From CAUZFZ01 sp963579025 (GTDB lineage Bacteria; Planctomycetota; Planctomycetia; Planctomycetales; Planctomycetaceae), in assembly GCA_963579025.1 (NCBI GenBank), contig CAUZFZ010000254.1, positions 1 through 10,053 on the forward strand: DNA of 10,053 nucleotides. Direction: 5' to 3'. Of the stretch, positions 1-7,117 are shown piece after piece. Both the position numbers and the translations under genes were made by a program. How positions within the stretch are numbered: position 1 is the stretch's first letter; each line of letters starts with the position of its first letter. Below the pieces are notes generated by a model. It saw only the letters and a list, made by a program, of their open reading frames with translations. It ran no database searches and was not told where the DNA came from.

Positions 1-23
1 CCCAGTCAGTAAGATCATTCACG

Positions 24-86
24 GCGGCGTCCTTGCCATGCGAGATTGAATTCCCGTTCAGAAATCAGGATCGCAAAGGACGCCGC
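24..86. repeat. 11-bp perfect inverted repeat with 41-base spacer
   Basis: GCGGCGTCCTT at 24-34 is exactly complementary to AAGGACGCCGC at 76-86. The 41-base spacer is too long for a compact terminator. One match of this size within 100 bases can be expected by chance about once in a few tens of kilobases, so the function is unproven. Confidence 0.4.
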
Positions 87-232
87 TTTCTCCAAGACCA
101 CTTCAACTCACGGCAAAAGCCGAAGAACTCCAACTCACAACTCCCACGTGTTGTCGCCTCAGAGAGATCACACCCCATTCGACTGGCAGCTTGCGATCCA
201 TCCGCACATGGGACCGGGAGGCATTCTGTTGA

Positions 233-257
233 GACCAGACGCGTCGCACGCCTGGTC
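233..257. repeat. Bulged hairpin, 10 paired bases
   Basis: GACCAG (233-238) pairs with CTGGTC (252-257), and GCGT (241-244) pairs with ACGC (248-251). This gives a 10-bp stem with a 2-base bulge (AC, 239-240) and a 3-base loop (CGC). No T-tract follows on either strand, so it is not a classical terminator. It could be a structured leader or spacer for the remnant at 405, or simply chance. Confidence 0.4.
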
Positions 258-274
258 AACACTGGAGACCACAT

Positions 275-293
275 CGTCGAAAGGCGTCGAAAG
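275..293. repeat. Short tandem direct repeat
   Basis: CGTCGAAAG occurs at 275-283 and again at 285-293, a 10-base period. Two copies only; significance unknown. Confidence 0.4.
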
Positions 294-404
294 CCTGAAG
301 CGTCCCCGGCGATGGGCGATTGGGCACGGTCAAAGTGGAACAGACGATCGACAATTCGCTGGTGAAGCATTGACTGTCGCGCTCGCTCGAAACGAACCAA
401 CATC

Positions 405-737
405 ATGAGCAGGCTTGGAAAGAGTCAAGCGATGGCTGACAACGCAACTCGATCATCCGAAGTCGCCGATCTAACGCGGCGTGATGTCCTGCGAGTGGGT
501 GCCGGAGCGGGAGTTCTCGGAATTGCAGCGATCGCTCAGACAAGCGCGTTCGAGAGTGGCGATGCTTTTGTCGTCAAACCGTATCTTCAGCCTGGCGATG
601 CACCACGACTCCGAAAGTCTGAGCAAAACGCCAGTGTCAATCAACTCTCGGACGTGCGGATCGACTCGCGGCGACTCACCCTGCGACAGATCGATCTCAA
701 CGGAAACCTCATCGACCAGATCGTCATCACGAAATGA
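405..737 (+). pseudogene. Remnant of a Tat-exported metallophosphoesterase with internal deletion
   Basis: The 110-residue product starts like an exported phosphatase. A twin-arginine motif TRRDVLRVG (residues 24-32) precedes a hydrophobic stretch GAGAGVLGIAAIAQTSA, followed by FVVKPYLQPGDAPRL (55-69). That is the way the N-terminal domain of purple-acid-phosphatase-like metallophosphoesterases begins in planctomycetes. Immediately after, residues about 79-110 (QLSDVRIDSRRLTLRQIDLNG and onward, ending IDQIVITK) resemble the last strands of the same kind of protein. The whole catalytic core, with its Asp/His/Asn metal ligands, is absent, so the protein cannot be a functional phosphatase. The junction lies near bases 600-640. 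The frame stays open across it, which implies a clean in-frame loss or a recent event. The ATG at 432 (residue 10) is a plausible alternative start, since a purine-rich GGAAAGAG lies upstream. It could instead be a small exported protein in its own right; I consider that less likely. Confidence 0.55.
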
Positions 738-751
738 CGGCAACCGTGCCG
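738..751 (+). terminator. Small hairpin just after the remnant's stop codon
   Basis: CGGCA (738-742), loop ACCG, TGCCG (747-751) directly follows the TGA at 735-737. The stem is only 5 bp and no U-tract follows, so terminator function is weakly supported. The remaining bases up to the gene at 974 show no recognisable gene or clear promoter. Confidence 0.2.
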
Positions 752-973
752 CCCCCAGTAGTGATGTTGGCGATTCACGGCACATCCTGGATCAGCTCTC
801 CACCCTACAGGACCGTAGTGACGCGGTATTCAGGTGATTTCGTTCTGCTGCGAAGCTGCAATTTCACACGCGCCAATGGTGGAGTACCATGACGGAACAA
901 GGAAGCCGATACGGAGCGGCCAGCAGGAACCAGGTCCTCTCGCGGCGATCTCTCTCACACGCACAGGTGTCAC

Positions 974-2296
974 ATGCTCGAACTTTCCGGTTCACACGGG
1001 TCGCGTTGTGACGGAGTGTCGCGGCGGCAATTCCTGAGAATCGGTGCGTGGACCGCGTGTGGACTGACTCTTCCAGACGTATTGCGTTTGCGAGCACAGG
1101 CACGTCCTGCTGGTCCGGCCGTGAAGCCAAAGTCCGCGATCGTCATCTGTCTGCAAGGCGGACCAAGTCATATCGACCTGTACGATATGAAGCCGAATGC
1201 TCCAATCGAGTTTCGGGGCGAGTATGACCCGATGCACACGAACGTGCCGGGTATCGACATCTGCGATCAGATGCCACCGCAGGCCAGTATCGCCGACAAG
1301 CTGGCGATCGTTCGTGGCGTACGGTTTATCGAGAACAATCACGACCTGAGTGAGGTCTACACCGGGTTGCCGCGTCTGGCGGCGCGTCCGGCGTTTGGTT
1401 CTATCGTCAGCCGCTTCTATCCGCACCACACCGAGATGCCGCGGTACGTTGCGTTGAGGAAGCACCATTACGAAGACCCGCGATATGTCGGGTCGGCGCA
1501 TCGTCCTTTCTGGCCGCGCGGGTTTGGCGTCGAAAACCTCGAGCTGGCCCAGGACCTGACGCTGGATCGACTTGAAGACCGTAAGGGACTGCGGCGGGCT
1601 CTCGACAAGGTTCGTCGAAACGTCGATGCCGTCGGTGACCTTGGCGGACACGACGCGTTCACCGAGCAGGCGTTAAATATCATTTCCTCAACAAAGGTGC
1701 GAGACGCATTCGATATCAGTCTGGAGTCAGAAGCCACACGACGTCTCTACGGCGACCCTCGTGCCACCTTCTACTATGGAAACTATCCGGAACGCTGGGA
1801 TTCGCATTCGTTCCTGCTGGCCCGCCGTCTGGCGGAAGCCGGTGTTCCGATCGTGACTCTCAGCATGGGCTCGTGGGACCACCACGGCGGAGCGATTGCC
1901 ATTTTTCCTGGAGTGCGGCGATTGTTGCCACTATTGGACCGTTCGATTTACGCACTGGTGACGGACATCTACCAGCGAAGTCTGCAGGACGAGATTGCTG
2001 TCATGGTCTGGGGCGAGTTCGGCCGTACGCCGCGGATCAATCGTAACGCTGGCCGTGACCACTGGCCGCAGGCGGGGTTTGTCCTGTTCTCGGGCGGTGG
2101 TTACCAGACTGGACAGATCATCGGAGCCACGGATGAGCGCGCCGAGCAACCGCGGGACACCAACATCAATGTGCAGAACATCGTAGGCACGCTTTACCAC
2201 ACACTGGGCATTGATCCCTCGCGCGAGCTGATCAACCATGCCGGCCGGCCGGTCCCACTTCTGGACGACCGAGAACCAGTCCGGAAGCTTTTGTAA
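974..2296 (+). CDS. DUF1501 family protein, Tat-exported
   Basis: A 440-residue member of DUF1501 (sulfatase/alkaline-phosphatase-superfamily-like, no proven reaction). Residues 12-24 (CDGVSRRQFLRIG) hold a twin-arginine Tat motif, followed by the hydrophobic stretch to about residue 38, so export to the periplasm or surface is expected. Family blocks in order: ICLQGGPSHIDLYDMKPNAP (58-77), FRGEYDPM (80-87), NNHDLSEVYTG (121-131), SMGSWDHHGG (297-306), MVWGEFGRTPRIN (344-356) and AGRDHWP (359-365). The Asp and His residues in these blocks resemble the metal-site pattern of the alkaline phosphatase superfamily; that is inference. Length is usual for the family. The ATG at 974 is preceded by a weak AGGTG; it places the Tat motif 16 residues in, as is normal. 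The stop lies 15 bases before the next gene, suggesting co-transcription. DUF1501 genes usually pair with a DUF1553 cytochrome gene; none is adjacent here. Confidence 0.93.
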   Translation: MLELSGSHGSRCDGVSRRQFLRIGAWTACGLTLPDVLRLRAQARPAGPAVKPKSAIVICLQGGPSHIDLYDMKPNAPIEFRGEYDPMHTNVPGIDICDQMPPQASIADKLAIVRGVRFIENNHDLSEVYTGLPRLAARPAFGSIVSRFYPHHTEMPRYVALRKHHYEDPRYVGSAHRPFWPRGFGVENLELAQDLTLDRLEDRKGLRRALDKVRRNVDAVGDLGGHDAFTEQALNIISSTKVRDAFDISLESEATRRLYGDPRATFYYGNYPERWDSHSFLLARRLAEAGVPIVTLSMGSWDHHGGAIAIFPGVRRLLPLLDRSIYALVTDIYQRSLQDEIAVMVWGEFGRTPRINRNAGRDHWPQAGFVLFSGGGYQTGQIIGATDERAEQPRDTNINVQNIVGTLYHTLGIDPSRELINHAGRPVPLLDDREPVRKLL

Positions 2297-2311
2297 CGCC
2301 CGACCAGGTGC

Positions 2312-3262
2312 GTGCCCGCATCGTTGCGAAAACCGGAACTTTGGATGCACACAACTGCTGTGACCGCGAATACCACCCTGATAATCGTGTTGTTCTTCGG
2401 CTGGACAATCGCCGCCGCCGAGCCGCCCCAATCGGTGACGAATTCGATCGGAATGAAGTTCGTCCGCCTGCCCGCCGGCACGTTTCAAATGGGATCGCCG
2501 TTTTCCGAGGTATCCCGGTCAAGCGACGAGTCGCTGCATGAGATCACGCTGAGCCGAGCGTTCTACATGGGCGTCTACGAGGTCACGCAGTCGCAGTATG
2601 AACGCGTCACGGAAACCAATCCCAGCGGATTTACGTCACGTTCGAGAAGCGACCGGACCGACACGGACAGCTTTCCCGTTGAGCAGGTCTCATGGGACGA
2701 CGCCCACGAGTTCTGCCGTCGGCTCTCGGGATCAGTCGACGAAGCCACGGCCAGTCGTACCTATCGACTGCCGACTGAAGCCGAATGGGAATATGCGTGC
2801 CGGGCAGGCGAGTCGAATGTTCGGACTGCGTTCAACATCGGCGGGTCACTGTCCTCGGTCGAAGCGAACTTTCACGGCCGATATCCGTACGGTGACGGCA
2901 GACCCGGCCCCTCGTTATTCCGCACGACGAAAGTTGGCCTCTTCAAGCCAAACACGATCGGCCTGTACGACTTGCACGGGAATGCCTGGGAATGGTGCTC
3001 GGACAAATACAATCGCGACTACTACCTGAACGGTCCGAAGACCGATCCGAGCGGGCCCCGAGGCGGTGAACAACGAGTCTGCCGCGGTGGTTCGTGGCGC
3101 AACAATGCGATTCGCTGCCGCGCCGCCTATCGTGGCAAATACGATCCAGCCGTGCGTGTCGACAATGTCGGTTTTCGGGCAGTGTTTACTATTCCCGAAA
3201 CACAGGGAGCCGTGGAACCGGACGACGATTGCCATAGCGACGCGCAGCACATTCGGCGGTGA
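2312..3262 (+). CDS. SUMF1 (FGE-sulfatase) domain protein, exported, probably not a true FGE
   Basis: A 316-residue protein with an N-terminal signal (hydrophobic residues about 22-36, likely cleavage after AAA before EPPQ) and one SUMF1 domain from about residue 45 to 292. Recognisable blocks: NSIGMKFVRLPAGTFQMGS (44-62), YEVTQSQYERV (89-99), FPVEQVSWDDAHEFC (121-135), YRLPTEAEWEYACRAG (151-166), GLYDLHGNAWEWC (217-229), CRGGSWRNNAIRCRAAYR (257-274) and NVGFRAVF (285-292). True formylglycine-generating enzymes carry two cysteines five residues apart after the GGS block; here an Asn stands at the first position and the only nearby Cys (269) fits the structural CRxxxR block. I infer a binding or structural role, as in most planctomycete SUMF1 proteins, not sulfatase maturation. 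The start is uncertain: GTG at 2312 supplies Arg and Lys before the hydrophobic core, whereas ATG at 2345 has GGA at good spacing but no positive charge. Probably co-transcribed with the DUF1501 gene upstream. Confidence 0.9.
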   Translation: MPASLRKPELWMHTTAVTANTTLIIVLFFGWTIAAAEPPQSVTNSIGMKFVRLPAGTFQMGSPFSEVSRSSDESLHEITLSRAFYMGVYEVTQSQYERVTETNPSGFTSRSRSDRTDTDSFPVEQVSWDDAHEFCRRLSGSVDEATASRTYRLPTEAEWEYACRAGESNVRTAFNIGGSLSSVEANFHGRYPYGDGRPGPSLFRTTKVGLFKPNTIGLYDLHGNAWEWCSDKYNRDYYLNGPKTDPSGPRGGEQRVCRGGSWRNNAIRCRAAYRGKYDPAVRVDNVGFRAVFTIPETQGAVEPDDDCHSDAQHIRR

Positions 3263-3289
3263 CGCCACGCTGATGGGAGGACCTGATTC

Positions 3290-3318
3290 TCAACGCATGG
3301 AAGCTGCGACGCTACAAT
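3290..3318 (+). promoter_or_regulatory. Possible sigma-70-type promoter ahead of the cytochrome/DUF1552 pair
   Basis: TACAAT at 3313-3318 is close to a -10 consensus. At 17 bases spacing lies TCAACG (3290-3295), a poor -35 (three of six matches). It sits in the 103-base gap after the SUMF1 gene and would give a leader of about 40 bases. If real, the pair at 3366-6856 can be transcribed separately from the two genes upstream. Confidence 0.25.
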
Positions 3319-3351
3319 GCCAGGTTGAATCTGTTCTATTCAGGATGGACT

Positions 3352-3358
3352 GAAGGAG
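3352..3358 (+). promoter_or_regulatory. Strong Shine-Dalgarno for the cytochrome-like gene
   Basis: GAAGGAG lies 7 bases before the ATG at 3366. It is the best ribosome binding site in the window and fixes the start of that gene, even though its N-terminus is unusually long ahead of the membrane segment. Confidence 0.65.
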
Positions 3359-3365
3359 TCCGGTC

Positions 3366-5483
3366 ATGCGGTCAGTCAGTTCAGTTCCCAGCCGCTGCGG
3401 CGTTCTTTCACGTTTGTTTGTCGACCCCGACAAGCCGGCGGATCGAAGCGACTGGCAGTTGGTGGTGGCGCTGCTGGGGGGCTTCTTGCTGTTTGTAACC
3501 CCGCTGCCGCGTGCATCGGTAGCCGATTCGGACAAGCAACTCGAGCAATCCGTCGTAGCCTTCCTGACGGCACACTGCACGAAGTGTCACGGCGAGAAGA
3601 CAAAAGAAGGTCGACTGACACTGCAGAACATCAGCACCGACCTCACGTCGGGACAGGACCTGGACAGGTGGCAGGCAGTTCTGGACCGGCTCGACGCTGG
3701 TGAAATGCCCCCCAAATCCGAACCTCGGCCTGCTGCGGCAGATGTACGGCAAATCCTCGACTGGATCCGCGCGGGATTGCAGCAAGCGGAGGCGGCCGGC
3801 CACTTCGCAGTCCAAGGCAGCGCCGTCAAGCACTCGCTCTTGTTCGATCCGACGTACCAGGCAGTCTCGATTCCAGGCCCGCAGCGAGCGTGGCGGCTGT
3901 CGCCGCTTATCTACCAGCGGCTGGTGTGGGATCTCGATAAGTACCGCAAGGCAGAGGTATTCAATCCGTTTCCTGTCACCTCGGCCCACGGATTCACCGA
4001 CCAGTCGGCTGCTTATACGATTGACGAAACCGCGAAACAGCAACTCATTCGAAACGCCCAGGCCGTTGTCGGCATTCAGACTGGATTCCAACACATCAAC
4101 GGCCAACTGACTATCGCGAAAGATGCAGTCAAAGAATTTGCTCCAATATTCGATCCTGCGGTGAAGCTGGACGACGGAGTCATCGACGCGGCCGTGCAGC
4201 GGCAATTCGCGCTGGTGCTGTTGCGTCCGCCTACTGCTGCCGAAGCTCAGCGATTCGCTGCGCTGATGAAAAGGAACATTGCGGCCGCCGGTCGCGCGGA
4301 AGGAACGCGAGGCACGCTGGCCGCCATCCTCCTGCTACCGGAGGTGAACTTTCGCCTGGAGATGGGCCGGGAGCCGGTCGGCGACACCGACCGGGTTCTA
4401 CTAACGCCGCGCGAATTGGCCTTCGCCATTTCGTACACACTCACTGACAGCCGGCCCCACCGCACTGCATACCTTTGGTTGGCATCGCAGCGAAGTCAGC
4501 TCGAAACAAGAGAGCAGGTCTCGATCCAGGTACGCCGCATCCTCGACGACCCGCGGACACAGAAGGCGCCGATCCTGCGTTTCTTCCGTGAATACTTCGG
4601 GTACGCCGACGCCGTTAACGTCTTTAAGGACGAGGAAGAGTTCCCCGAGCACTTAGCCAAACAGTTGGTGGCTGACACTGATCTGCTCGTGAAACTGATT
4701 GTCGAGGAGGACAAGAATGTCTTACTGGAATTACTCACCACCGACCGGGCCTGCGTTAACGCCCTGTACATTCCATATAAGGACCGAATTCAACGGGCGA
4801 CCGCCAAACTGGTCTACCTCTCATACAACCTCGAAGAGCACCCGCTCGATCAGCCCGTGAAACTTCCCAGGACGCAGAGGGCGGGCATCCTGACGCAGCC
4901 GGCGTGGCTGGTTGCCCACTCAAGCAACTTCGACAACCACGCGATCCGCCGCGGCAAATGGATTCGGGAGCGTCTACTGGGCGGGATCGTCCCCGACCTG
5001 CCAATTACTGTGGACGCAACGCTCCCTGATGATCCGAGTCTGACGCTGCGGCAACGCATGCACATCACCAGGGAGACGTATTGCTGGCAGTGCCATAAGA
5101 AGATGGACGATCTCGGTCTGGCGTTCGAGAACTATGACCATTTCGGTCGCTACCGCACGACCGAACTGGATGAGACCGTCGACGCCAGCGGTGGCATCAC
5201 TGACAGCGGCGATCCCAGCCTTGATGGCGATGTGAACAATTCGCTGGAACTGATCCGGCGGCTCGCCGGTTCGACCCGGGTGCGGCAGGTCTTCGTCCGC
5301 CACGCCTTCCGGTTCTTTCTGGGCCGTGACGAAACTCCCGGCGATGCCAGGACTTTGCAGGATGCCGACAGGGCGTACGTCGAATCAGGCGGCAGCTTCA
5401 AGGCCCTGGTTACTGCTTTTATCACGTCGGATGCTTTTCTTTATCGTTCCGTATCCCCGAAGTCGAACGGAGAACCCCAATGA
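3366..5483 (+). CDS. Planctomycete cytochrome-like protein, PSCyt1 + DUF1592/DUF1588/DUF1585
   Basis: A 705-residue protein anchored by one hydrophobic segment (residues about 31-46) and expected to lie outside the cytoplasmic membrane. A PSCyt1-type c-haem domain (about 58-140) carries CTKCH at 71-75 and the typical AGEMPPKSEPRP (111-122). Around 177-190, RLSPLIYQRLVWDL takes the place of the usual DUF1587 block with Arg-Leu-Thr and Arg-Asp-Leu, so that domain looks diverged. Residues about 277-335 resemble DUF1595, LTPRELAFAISYTLTDS (346-362) opens DUF1592, QRAGILTQPAWLVAHS (504-519) through CWQCHKKMDDLGLAFENYD (573-591) is DUF1588 with a second CxxCH, and about 625-695 (VRHAFRFFLGR) is DUF1585. 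Two CxxCH sites suggest covalent haem and an electron-transfer role; the reaction is unknown. At 705 residues it is on the short side of the family. The stop overlaps the next start by 4 bases, which implies translational coupling with DUF1552, its standard partner. Confidence 0.93.
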   Translation: MRSVSSVPSRCGVLSRLFVDPDKPADRSDWQLVVALLGGFLLFVTPLPRASVADSDKQLEQSVVAFLTAHCTKCHGEKTKEGRLTLQNISTDLTSGQDLDRWQAVLDRLDAGEMPPKSEPRPAAADVRQILDWIRAGLQQAEAAGHFAVQGSAVKHSLLFDPTYQAVSIPGPQRAWRLSPLIYQRLVWDLDKYRKAEVFNPFPVTSAHGFTDQSAAYTIDETAKQQLIRNAQAVVGIQTGFQHINGQLTIAKDAVKEFAPIFDPAVKLDDGVIDAAVQRQFALVLLRPPTAAEAQRFAALMKRNIAAAGRAEGTRGTLAAILLLPEVNFRLEMGREPVGDTDRVLLTPRELAFAISYTLTDSRPHRTAYLWLASQRSQLETREQVSIQVRRILDDPRTQKAPILRFFREYFGYADAVNVFKDEEEFPEHLAKQLVADTDLLVKLIVEEDKNVLLELLTTDRACVNALYIPYKDRIQRATAKLVYLSYNLEEHPLDQPVKLPRTQRAGILTQPAWLVAHSSNFDNHAIRRGKWIRERLLGGIVPDLPITVDATLPDDPSLTLRQRMHITRETYCWQCHKKMDDLGLAFENYDHFGRYRTTELDETVDASGGITDSGDPSLDGDVNNSLELIRRLAGSTRVRQVFVRHAFRFFLGRDETPGDARTLQDADRAYVESGGSFKALVTAFITSDAFLYRSVSPKSNGEPQ

Positions 5484-6856
5484 GTTTATCGCGACGTCAA
5501 CTTCTCACGGGAGTCTCGCTTGGTGCCGGAGCCACAGTTCTCAGTCCGATCCTTCAACGACTCCAGGCCGAGGTGGCCGGACACATACCGACCGCGCGAC
5601 GGTTCGTTTTCGTGATCGAAGGCAACGGTTGCCCTGCCGAACAAATCCAGCCGACGGATATTCCCAGGCAGAGCGATGGTGGCAACAACACCATCAACGT
5701 GGAAATGCAGGACGAGTCGCTGATCGGACGCGAGTTGTCGTTCGCGATGGAGCCACTCAAGCCTTTTCAGGAACGGGTGGCGATCCTGCAGAATCTTTCG
5801 GGACGAGTCTGCGGCGGTGGCCACTCAAACAATTTCGGGGCGCTCGGTGTCTACTCGGGTAAAAGCGGCCCAGCCGGCGAGACCATCGATGCCGCCGTGG
5901 CTCGAGCGCTGCCAGCCGTCTTTCCGCACGTCGGCCTGGGCATATCGAGCAAGCCACAGCATACCGCCATTTACAACACTTCAGCCACGGGGCCCGGTCG
6001 AGCGATCCCGATCCAGTGCCGGCCCGACCTGGCATACCAGCAGCTCTTCGGCAGCGTCGCCGCCGGTGCTGCCCGTCAGAAGTTTGACGTGCAACGCAAT
6101 CTTCTTGATTTCCTGCGCGAGGACGTCCGCAAAGTGGAACGCAGCCTGGCCGGTCCAGAGAAGGAGAAGTTCGCACAATACCTGGAGAGCCTTGAGACGC
6201 TCCGCCATCGGCAAAGCCGGCTGAATGAGATCGAGAATACCCTCCGGAAGCATGCCCCGGTCGCCAGCGATAAATATCGCTCGGACGTCGAGACCAACCG
6301 GCTCGACGCCCATTTTGACCTGGCTGCCGCCGCCCTCACCGCTGGATTGACCAACGTCGTGACCCTGGCATCCGGCTGCGGTGATCCTTACTTCGAGGTG
6401 CGGTTTGGTGGACTGGGCATTGAACTCGACAAGCACGCCATCGGCCACGCCAGGGGCGAAGCCAAACGCGACTGGGTCGAACTGATGAGTCTCATCCGCC
6501 GCTTCCACTTTGAATTGATCGCCCGACTCATGAAGAAACTCCAGTCGGTGCCCGAAGGCAACGGCACTGTGCTGGACAACACGGCGATCCTGTACCTGAG
6601 CGACGGCGCCGAGCGGCATCACTCGTCCTGCTTCGAGTGGCCGATGGTCCTGATCGGCAACCTCGGCGGGCGGCTGCGCACCGACGGCCGGTACCTGTGC
6701 TGGCCGAAGTACGGCGTCAAAGGTCACCGGACTGTCGCCAACCTGTACAGCACGCTGCTACACGCTGCGGGCGCTCCGCGGGATTCGTTCGGTGACGCCG
6801 ACCCAGGGCTGAAAGATTTCGACCAGACAGGACCCCTGTCCGAACTGTTGGTCTGA
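5480..6856 (+). CDS. DUF1552 family protein, Tat-exported
   Basis: A 458-residue member of DUF1552, a planctomycete-enriched family of unknown reaction that is almost always coded next to DUF1592/DUF1588/DUF1585 proteins. The N-terminus has a twin-arginine motif LSRRQLLTG (3-11) and a short hydrophobic stretch to about residue 26. Family blocks: RRFVFVIEGNGCPAEQ (40-55), NLSGRVCGGGHSNNFGALGVY (from 105), GPGRAIPIQCRPDLAYQQLFG (171-191), ALTAGLTNVVTLASGCGD (285-302), ILYLSDGAERHHSSCFEWPM (370-389), GGRLRTDGRYLC (396-407) and NLYSTLLHAAGAPRD (421-435), ending in FDQTGPLSEL. Residues about 200-260 are charged and helical and may form a coiled coil. GGAG at 5469-5472 lies 7 bases before the ATG, inside the end of the previous gene. 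Start, length and ending are all normal for the family, so it looks intact. The His residues of the GGGHS, IGH and ERHHS blocks are candidate metal ligands by inference only. Confidence 0.94.
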   Translation: MSLSRRQLLTGVSLGAGATVLSPILQRLQAEVAGHIPTARRFVFVIEGNGCPAEQIQPTDIPRQSDGGNNTINVEMQDESLIGRELSFAMEPLKPFQERVAILQNLSGRVCGGGHSNNFGALGVYSGKSGPAGETIDAAVARALPAVFPHVGLGISSKPQHTAIYNTSATGPGRAIPIQCRPDLAYQQLFGSVAAGAARQKFDVQRNLLDFLREDVRKVERSLAGPEKEKFAQYLESLETLRHRQSRLNEIENTLRKHAPVASDKYRSDVETNRLDAHFDLAAAALTAGLTNVVTLASGCGDPYFEVRFGGLGIELDKHAIGHARGEAKRDWVELMSLIRRFHFELIARLMKKLQSVPEGNGTVLDNTAILYLSDGAERHHSSCFEWPMVLIGNLGGRLRTDGRYLCWPKYGVKGHRTVANLYSTLLHAAGAPRDSFGDADPGLKDFDQTGPLSELLV

Positions 6857-6924
6857 CGACCTTTCACTGACTGACCTCGGTTGTGGGCGGGTCTTCAGAC
6901 TCTTCACACCCGACGCGCTTCAGA

Positions 6925-6944
6925 AACGGGTCTGAAACCCCGTT
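6925..6944. terminator. Weak hairpin in convergent intergenic region
   Basis: AACGGG (6925-6930) pairs with CCCGTT (6939-6944) across an 8-base loop. It lies 69 bases after the DUF1552 stop. There is no T-tract. The 261-base gap 6857-7117 between convergent genes has no other gene-like content, so terminators for both strands are expected here. Confidence 0.25.
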
Positions 6945-7003
6945 CCACGGAGTCGTCACTGGAATGTTGAATGGACAGCGTTCCTCAGTAACCTGATGCC
7001 AGC

Positions 7004-7022
7004 CCACGGTCCACGCCCGTGG
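7004..7022. terminator. Second weak hairpin in convergent intergenic region
   Basis: CCACGG (7004-7009) pairs with CCGTGG (7017-7022) across a 7-base loop; an overlapping alternative pairs CCACG (7011-7015) with CGTGG (7018-7022). No T-tract follows on either strand. It is placed about 95 bases beyond the stop of the minus-strand DUF1501 gene. Confidence 0.22.
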
Positions 7023-7117
7023 TCGTCCCTGAAATGGGTGGACGTCGACTGACTACATTCAGCAGCAACGGCTCATTCACAAGGCGAGTCCACGAGCGCC
7101 GGATGTGCCTGCGGCGT

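Larger units (their letters stand above)
1..404. other. Region without a supportable gene
   Basis: Several overlapping open frames exist here on both strands (about 110-120 codons), but none gives a protein with a recognisable motif, a signal peptide or a convincing ribosome binding site, and all are rich in Arg, Ser, Thr and Pro, as expected of chance frames in GC-rich DNA. The stretch holds a long-spaced inverted repeat, a bulged hairpin and a short direct repeat, listed separately. It may be intergenic or the remains of a gene decayed beyond recognition; the remnant directly downstream makes the second option reasonable, but nothing in the sequence decides. Confidence 0.5.

Noticed and set aside
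65..406. Minus-strand frame of 113 codons in the left region
   Set aside because: No motif, no signal, no convincing ribosome site, and competing frames of equal length on the other strand.
834..1037. 67-codon plus-strand frame before the first DUF1501 gene
   Set aside because: It overlaps the DUF1501 start in another frame and shows no protein features.
992..1651. Antisense open frame (219 codons) opposite the first DUF1501 gene
   Set aside because: The plus strand carries the conserved GGPSHID and surrounding family blocks; the antisense product is Arg/Thr-rich and motif-free.
2345..3262. Shorter start (ATG) for the SUMF1 gene
   Set aside because: Not excluded, but it removes the only positive charges ahead of the signal's hydrophobic core; kept as an alternative in the feature text.
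3408..4205. Long antisense open frame (265 codons) opposite the cytochrome-like gene
   Set aside because: The plus strand encodes clear PSCyt1 and later domains with a strong ribosome site; the antisense frame is a codon-bias shadow without motifs.
5981..6727. Antisense open frame (248 codons) opposite DUF1552
   Set aside because: It lies within well conserved DUF1552 blocks on the plus strand and has no recognisable domain.
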